Of a stretch of DNA of 18,694 nt, positions 14,447-18,694 are shown in pieces; position 1 is the first letter of the stretch; each line of letters starts with the position of its first letter. This DNA comes from Caulobacteraceae bacterium UBA5005 (GTDB taxonomy: Bacteria > Pseudomonadota > Alphaproteobacteria > Caulobacterales > Caulobacteraceae). Under the pieces are notes generated by a model that was given only the letters and a program-made list of their open reading frames with translations, searched no databases and had not been told where the DNA came from. The DNA is taken from positions 13,069-31,762 of the forward strand of contig DGYN01000031.1 of assembly GCA_002398405.1 (NCBI GenBank). Direction: 5' to 3'. A program made the position numbers and the translations under genes.

Positions 14447-15223
14447 TTGTTTAAGCGTGTCGTTGTTGCCGTAGCCGCAACCCTGTTGCTCGCTGCGGCC
14501 GGTTTCGCCTCCGCCCAGCAGGCCCAGCAGAAGGCCGCCGAATACACGCCCCCGCCCGGGGTGGAGATGCAGATCAATCTCTATCCGATCACCAAGTTCC
14601 GCGGGAATGCCGTGGTCCTGACCGAGTCGACCCCAAGACTGAGGTTGCCGATCACGGTTGAAAGCATCGTCCTGACTCGCGGCATCTGGGAGCTCTGCGG
14701 CAACATCAACTATCTGCCCCCCTGCACGCGCATCGACAGTACGCGGACCGGAATTCCGGTGGCCATCATCACCCGTTCCGCAAGGCTTATCGGCGATACC
14801 GGGCCGCTGTTCACCGAAGCGCCGGTGACCCGGGCGGGTCCTGATGTTCCAATCCTGCCCTCGGGCGAGGTGGTCGAGTCCCGGCCGGCCCCGGCCCCGG
14901 TGGTGGCGCCGACAGTGGCGGCGGGCGGCGAGCCCGGAACCAATCCGTCCCTGGCGGGCAATGAGGTCGAGTTCTTCCCCGCTCCCGCCAAGGCCGGTGT
15001 GCGGGTCCTGGCCTGCGCCCAGGGCAATGCCACGCCGCGCTGCGTCCAGGCCTCCGCCGACGGCTTCTGCGCCGAGGCCGGCTACCGTGACAGCGGCTGG
15101 CGCGAGATGATCGAGGTCAACGGCAAGGCCTACCTCTCCAACGTCCTGTGCAAGCGGGCGGCGGACAGCGAGGGCGCGCGCGATCGCCGGGGCCTGGGGG
15201 GTCTTCTGCCGAAGCTGCCCTAG
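14447..15223 (+). CDS. Secreted beta/gamma-crystallin-like protein
   Basis: 258-residue exported protein beginning at TTG with a good AGGAG site nine bases upstream. Signal peptide: residues 1-23 (cleavage after ASA). Residues 40-95 read like a beta/gamma-crystallin repeat: an INLYPITKFRG strand, then SIVLTRGIWELCGNINY with C84 and C93. A Pro/Ala linker (about 128-170) leads to a C-terminal domain (174-237) with four cysteines (C190, C199, C208, C235) and the pattern ADGFCAEAGYRDSGW, which I recall from other alphaproteobacterial envelope proteins. No catalytic motif; calcium binding or structural role is possible. It lies between divergent ccr and ecm, with ecm starting 55 bp after its stop. 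A link to that pathway is unproven. Confidence 0.75.
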   Translation: MFKRVVVAVAATLLLAAAGFASAQQAQQKAAEYTPPPGVEMQINLYPITKFRGNAVVLTESTPRLRLPITVESIVLTRGIWELCGNINYLPPCTRIDSTRTGIPVAIITRSARLIGDTGPLFTEAPVTRAGPDVPILPSGEVVESRPAPAPVVAPTVAAGGEPGTNPSLAGNEVEFFPAPAKAGVRVLACAQGNATPRCVQASADGFCAEAGYRDSGWREMIEVNGKAYLSNVLCKRAADSEGARDRRGLGGLLPKLP

Positions 15224-15243
15224 GGGCCTTGAGCGTAAGCATA

Positions 15244-15254
15244 TTGCGCTGCAA
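15244..15254. promoter_or_regulatory. TTGC-N3-GCAA palindrome before ecm
   Basis: Perfect inverted repeat TTGC-GCT-GCAA, ending 24 bp before the ecm ATG and inside the 55-bp gap after the crystallin-like gene. It has the same spacing and position relative to the start as the phaZ copy. It suggests that ecm has its own regulated promoter even though the upstream gene points the same way. The binding protein is not identified. Confidence 0.55.
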
Positions 15255-15278
15255 CACGGGACGGGGGATTATCGAGCC

Positions 15279-17273
15279 ATGACCGATAAGCCCTTCCAGC
15301 ACGCGCCGGACGCGCCGTGGCTCTTCCGGACCTATGCCGGACACTCGACCGCGAAAAAGTCGAACGAACTTTATCGCGGGAATCTGGCCAAGGGTCAGAC
15401 GGGGCTTTCCATCGCCTTCGATCTGCCGACCCAGACCGGTTACGATCCTGACCATGTGCTGGCCCGGGGCGAGGTCGGCAAGGTCGGGGTGCCGGTCAGC
15501 CACTTAGGCGACATGCGTATGCTGTTTGAGCAGATCCCGCTCGACCGCATGAACACCTCCATGACCATCAACGCGCCGGCGGCGTGGCTCCTGGCGCTCT
15601 ATGTGGCGCTTGCCGAGGAACAGGGAGTTGATCCCAAGGTCCTGCAGGGCACCACCCAGAACGACCTGATCAAGGAGTATCTCTCCCGCGGCACTTACAT
15701 CTATCCGCCGGGCCCAAGCCTTCGGCTGATCAGCGACATGATCGCCTGGTGCTACAAGGAAACGCCGAAGTTCAACGCCATGAACGTCTGCAGCTACCAC
15801 CTGCAGGAGGCGGGGGCGACGCCGGAGCAGGAACTGGCCTTCGCGCTGGCCACCGCCATTTCGGTGCTCGATGAGGTCAAGGCCTCGGGCCAAGTGCCGG
15901 ACGAGGATTTCGCCACCGTCGCCCAGAGGATCAGCTTCTTCGTCAACGCCGGCATCCGGTTCGTGACCGAGATGTGCAAGATGCGGGCGTTCACCGAACT
16001 GTGGGACGAGATCCTGCTAAAGCGCTACGGCGTCCAGGACCCCAAGGCGCGGCGCTTCCGCTACGGGGTGCAGGTCAATTCGCTCGGTCTCACCGAGCCG
16101 CAGCCGGAAAACAACGTCTATCGTATCCTGCTGGAGACGCTCGCGGTCACCCTGTCCAAAGACGCCAGGGCCCGCGCTGTTCAGCTTCCCGCCTGGAACG
16201 AAGCGCTCGGCCTTCCCCGGCCCTTCGACCAGCAGTGGTCGCTTCGCCTGCAGCAGATCCTGGCCTTCGAGACCGACCTTCTGGAATACGAGGATCTTTT
16301 CGAAGGCTCGACCGTGGTCGCCAAGAAGGTCGCCCAGCTGAAGGAGCAGGCCATGGCCGAGCTTGCCGCAATCGACGAGATGGGCGGCGCCGTCGCGGCC
16401 GTCGAGAGCGGCTACATGAAAGCCCGGCTGGTGGAATCGAACACCGACCGTCTGCAGAAAATCGAGGCCGGCGAGATGATCGTGGTCGGCGTCAACAAGT
16501 TCACCACCACCGAGGTCTCGCCGCTCACTGGCGGCGAAGGCTCGATCATGGTCGTCGACCAGGCGGTCGAGGGCGAGGCGGTCGAGCGCATCGCCGCCTG
16601 GCGCGCAGGCCGCGATCAGGCCGCGGCGGACGCGGCCCTGGCGGCGCTTAAGGCGGCGGCCAAGGACGGCTCCAACATCATGCCGCCGTCAATCGCGGCG
16701 GCGAAGGCCGGCGTCACCACCGGCGAATGGGCGGGCGCCCTGCGCGAAATCTTCGGCGAATACCGGGCCCCCACGGGCGTTGGCGAGGGATCGAGAATGT
16801 CTCCCAAGGGCGATGTCGAGGCTGTCAGGGTCGAGGTCGAGCGGGTCTCGAAACTGCTGCGCCGGCGCTTGAAACTGCTGGTTGGAAAGCCCGGCCTCGA
16901 CGGCCACTCCAACGGCGCCGAACAGATTGCCGTCCGGGCGCGCGATTGCGGGTTCGAGGTGCTCTATGAGGGAATCCGCCTCACGCCTTCCCAGATCGTC
17001 AACGCCGCCCTGGAAGAGAGCGTCCACGTGGTCGGCCTCTCCATCCTGTCGGGATCGCACCTGGCGCTGGTCGAGGACGTCATCACCGGCATGAAGGCGG
17101 CCGGCATCGGCGATATCCCGGTGATCGTCGGCGGCATCATCCCGCCGGAGGACGAGGCGCGCCTCAAGGCCATGGGCGTCGCCGCCGTCTATACCCCCAA
17201 GGACTTCGACCTGACCGCCATCATGGGCGACATCGTCAAGGTCGCCGAACGGGCCGCGGCGGTGGCGGCCTGA
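15279..17273 (+). CDS. ecm: Ethylmalonyl-CoA mutase (coenzyme B12-dependent)
   Basis: Converts (2R)-ethylmalonyl-CoA to methylsuccinyl-CoA with adenosylcobalamin, the step after Ccr and epimerisation. 664 residues in one chain: a TIM-barrel substrate domain (about 10-500; FRTYAGHSTAKKSN, AFDLPTQTGYD, GTTQNDL, NVCSYHLQEAGA, VQVNSLGLTEPQPENN) and a C-terminal B12 domain with the base-off motif DGHSNG (D541, H543, G546) and LSILSGSH (587-594). It is shorter than typical methylmalonyl-CoA mutase (about 710), and the neighbouring ccr favours Ecm over Mcm; plain Mcm activity remains possible. The ATG at 15279 is preceded by a G-rich stretch rather than a clean site. A palindrome lies 24 bp upstream. 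No defects seen. Confidence 0.93.
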   Translation: MTDKPFQHAPDAPWLFRTYAGHSTAKKSNELYRGNLAKGQTGLSIAFDLPTQTGYDPDHVLARGEVGKVGVPVSHLGDMRMLFEQIPLDRMNTSMTINAPAAWLLALYVALAEEQGVDPKVLQGTTQNDLIKEYLSRGTYIYPPGPSLRLISDMIAWCYKETPKFNAMNVCSYHLQEAGATPEQELAFALATAISVLDEVKASGQVPDEDFATVAQRISFFVNAGIRFVTEMCKMRAFTELWDEILLKRYGVQDPKARRFRYGVQVNSLGLTEPQPENNVYRILLETLAVTLSKDARARAVQLPAWNEALGLPRPFDQQWSLRLQQILAFETDLLEYEDLFEGSTVVAKKVAQLKEQAMAELAAIDEMGGAVAAVESGYMKARLVESNTDRLQKIEAGEMIVVGVNKFTTTEVSPLTGGEGSIMVVDQAVEGEAVERIAAWRAGRDQAAADAALAALKAAAKDGSNIMPPSIAAAKAGVTTGEWAGALREIFGEYRAPTGVGEGSRMSPKGDVEAVRVEVERVSKLLRRRLKLLVGKPGLDGHSNGAEQIAVRARDCGFEVLYEGIRLTPSQIVNAALEESVHVVGLSILSGSHLALVEDVITGMKAAGIGDIPVIVGGIIPPEDEARLKAMGVAAVYTPKDFDLTAIMGDIVKVAERAAAVAA

Positions 17274-17346
17274 CCGCACGGCCAGAATGATCGCCTGGCG
17301 CTAGACTTCGTTTCAATACCGGCTAAGTTGTGCTCAGGGGGCTTTC

Positions 17347-17811
17347 ATGAGCATAGCGCGATCAATCCGTGGTCTCGTCCTGGCCCTGACGGTGAGCGTC
17401 CTTGGCGCTTGCGCCGCCATCGGGCCCGAGTTCCAGGTCGAGGCCTACAGCAACGCCACCAGCCTCAAGGCCGAGAGCCTGGCCTTGATGGCGAAATCGG
17501 GGGAGCCCTACGCCGTCTACGCCGAAAAGGTTGATGCCCTGAAGGTGAAGGTGGATGCGGCCTATGAATTCTCGGCCGGCCTGCCGCGCAACGAGGAGTC
17601 GGCCAAGCAGTGGCAGACGCTAAGGGCGCCTGAGAAGCGCCTGCTGTTTCCCTACCTTGACCGCTGGGCGGCGCGCGGCCCGCAGCCGCAGGACTACCGG
17701 CTGAACAAGATCCGCCAGATCGGCCAGGCCTTCGACGAACTGATCTGTCTTGAGATCAACAAGAAAGAGACCGTCAGCTGCGATCTGCCGGACATCGAGG
17801 TCGCGGAATGA
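17347..17811 (+). CDS. Small lipoprotein, unknown function
   Basis: 154-residue predicted lipoprotein. The signal sequence (RSIRGLVLALTVSVLGAC) ends in the lipobox VLGAC, with C22 as lipidated residue. The mature part is mostly helical and charged, with a segment YAEKVDALKVKVDAAYEF that could form a coiled coil, and two more cysteines near the C-terminus (LICLEI, VSCDLP). I recognise no family. The start has a CAGGGGG run about 8 bases upstream. Its stop overlaps the ATG of the next gene (ATGA), so the two are translated together. The 73-bp gap after ecm leaves room for a separate promoter. Confidence 0.82.
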   Translation: MSIARSIRGLVLALTVSVLGACAAIGPEFQVEAYSNATSLKAESLALMAKSGEPYAVYAEKVDALKVKVDAAYEFSAGLPRNEESAKQWQTLRAPEKRLLFPYLDRWAARGPQPQDYRLNKIRQIGQAFDELICLEINKKETVSCDLPDIEVAE

Positions 17812-18134
17812 CCGACTTCTCAGCCTTCACCGCCCTTGTCCTGACCAAGGTCGAAGACCTCGCCAGGAGCGAGCTCAGGGACGCCCTGACGGCGGCGCGG
17901 AATGACGCCGAAAGCTTCCTGCAAAGGAGCAAGGCCGATTTCGAGCGTTGGTCCGAACAACTCAAGGACGGCCGGCTCACCGCCGAGGAGTTCGAAGATC
18001 TGGTCATCGGCCAGGCCTCGGTGTTCGAAATGCGGGCCCTGACCTTGACGGGGATCGCCAAGGTGAAGGCCGACAAGTTCCGCGAAGGCGTGCTCAACAT
18101 CGTCGTCGAGTCGGCCTTCGCTGTCTTCCTCTAG
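17808..18134 (+). CDS. Small helical protein coupled to the lipoprotein
   Basis: 108-residue, highly charged protein predicted almost wholly helical (for example LARSELRDALTAARNDAESF and KADFERWSEQLKDGRLTAEE), without signal peptide or zinc motif. The C-terminus (VLNIVVESAFAVFL) is hydrophobic and amphipathic and could dock on a membrane or on a partner. It starts within the stop of the lipoprotein gene (ATGA overlap), a strong sign that the two are one functional pair. The family is not recognised. It is convergent with metK, 140 bp away; its stop overlaps the end of the open frame at 18131-18250. Confidence 0.8.
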   Translation: MTDFSAFTALVLTKVEDLARSELRDALTAARNDAESFLQRSKADFERWSEQLKDGRLTAEEFEDLVIGQASVFEMRALTLTGIAKVKADKFREGVLNIVVESAFAVFL

Positions 18135-18250
18135 CCTAGCCCCGGTATCGCCAGCTCTTCCATGATCTCCACCCCGTCGCCGGGAAAGATGGAAGAGTGC
18201 GGGTGGTTCTGGAACATCTTGGCCGCCGCCTCAGAAGCAGCGGCCGCCAA
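18131..18250 (-). CDS. Doubtful 39-codon open frame downstream of metK
   Basis: Beyond the metK TAG the same frame stays open for 47 codons, to a TAG at 18131. A TTG at 18250 would give 39 residues ending in a protein-like stretch (MFQNHPHSSIFPGDGVEIME, then ELAIPGLG). No ribosome site is evident. It could be a small gene, a decayed gene end, a past C-terminal extension of MetK, or chance in GC-rich DNA. I recognise no family. Confidence 0.22.
   Translation of the reverse strand: MAAAASEAAAKMFQNHPHSSIFPGDGVEIMEELAIPGLG
18155..18197. repeat. 9-bp inverted repeat between convergent genes
   Basis: CTCTTCCAT (18155-18163) and ATGGAAGAG (18189-18197) are perfect inverted arms around a 25-base loop, in the gap between the helical-protein gene and metK, which converge here. 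It could act as a bidirectional transcription stop, but it lacks a T-run and the loop is long. Confidence 0.35.
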
Positions 18251-18274
18251 TCGTAGCAGACCGCGGGAGGACGC

Positions 18275-18694
18275 CTAAGCCAGCCCCTTCAGCTCTTCCA
18301 CCAGGTTGGTCCGCTCCCAGGAAAAGCCGCCGTCGTTGTCCGGCGTGCGGCCGAAGTGGCCGTAGGCGGCGGTGCGGGCGTAGATCGGCTTGTTGAGGCC
18401 CAGGATCTCGCGGATCGAGCGCGGGGTGCAGCCGCCGACCATTTCCGGCAGCTTGGCTTCCAGGATGGCGGGATCGATGTTCCCGGTGCCGTGCAGGTCC
18501 ACGTAGAAGCTCAGCGGTTGGGCCAGGCCGATGGCGTAGGCGATCTGGATGGTGCAGCGGTCGGCCAGGCCCGCGGCGACCACGTTCTTGGCGAGGTACC
18601 GGCAGATATAGGCGGCCGAGCGGTCTACCTTGGTCGGGTCCTTGCCGGAAAAGGCGCCGCCGCCGTGCGGGGCCGCGCCGCCGTAGGTGTCGAC
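18275..18694 (-). CDS. metK: S-adenosylmethionine synthetase, C-terminal part (5'-truncated by window edge)
   Basis: Makes S-adenosylmethionine from methionine and ATP. The last 139 residues are visible; the start lies beyond the right edge. The family signature GGGAFSGKDPTKVDRSAAY is present near the left of the fragment, followed by RYLAKNVVAAGLADRCTIQIAYAIGLAQPLS, all typical of MetK. The C-terminal segment (YGHFGRTPDNDGGFSWERT) matches the usual MetK end, so the TAG is the natural stop. Nothing in the visible part is broken. It supplies the cofactor for methyltransferases in general, including the one at 7453, but this is no special link. Any SAM riboswitch would be upstream, outside the window. 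Confidence 0.96.
   Translation of the reverse strand, partial: VDTYGGAAPHGGGAFSGKDPTKVDRSAAYICRYLAKNVVAAGLADRCTIQIAYAIGLAQPLSFYVDLHGTGNIDPAILEAKLPEMVGGCTPRSIREILGLNKPIYARTAAYGHFGRTPDNDGGFSWERTNLVEELKGLA

Noticed and set aside
14212..14577. N-terminal extension of ccr by 122 residues
   Set aside because: Length and start of the ATG-initiated protein match known Ccr; the extension would cross the divergent control region and has no homology.

Overview
The window is GC-rich, gene-dense alphaproteobacterial chromosome. Several genes point to Caulobacterales (Caulobacter/Phenylobacterium-like): a DivL-type kinase with tyrosine in place of the H-box histidine, an MmcB-type nuclease, a RegB/SenC/RegA redox system, a CtrA-like box before ftsK and GANTC sites before divL. 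A paired crotonyl-CoA carboxylase/reductase and ethylmalonyl-CoA mutase indicate acetyl-CoA assimilation by the ethylmalonyl-CoA pathway. C. crescentus is, as I recall, not a user of that pathway, so a relative is more likely. I see no insertion sequences, prophage genes, CRISPR arrays, tRNAs or rRNAs.

Layout. 1-1886 (-): ftsK, running off the left edge. 1983-4449 (-): a four-helix membrane protein, the intracellular PHB depolymerase phaZ and the copper chaperone senC. 4506-6995 (+): redox kinase regB, response regulator regA and a small secreted protein whose start overlaps the regA stop; senC and regB diverge from a 56-bp spacer. 6949-8902: mmcB (-), a SAM methyltransferase (+), a possible 45-aa membrane protein (+) and a periplasmic lipocalin (-). 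9009-9999 (-): a two-gene unit of an unknown protein and a minimal zinc metallopeptidase. 10097-12457 (+): divL. 12467-14211 (-): a TonB-C-like periplasmic protein and ccr. 14447-17273 (+): a beta/gamma-crystallin-like secreted protein and ecm. 17347-18134 (+): a lipoprotein and a helical protein joined by an ATGA overlap. 18275-18694 (-): the C-terminal part of metK, running off the right edge.

How the genes fit together. phaZ, ccr and ecm form one carbon-flow theme: PHB breakdown feeds C4 acyl units to crotonyl-CoA, which Ccr carboxylates to ethylmalonyl-CoA and Ecm rearranges. All three have a TTGC-N3-GCA(A/G) palindrome shortly upstream, which suggests one regulator, perhaps PhaR-like. 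RegB/SenC/RegA is a respiratory redox-response module. ftsK and divL are cell-cycle genes, each with sequence hints of cell-cycle transcriptional control.

I found no strong candidate for a wholly new system. The best leads are the shared palindrome, the ftsK CtrA box, the tandem repeat that supplies the stop codons of divL and its convergent neighbour, and the unexplained open frame just past the metK stop.
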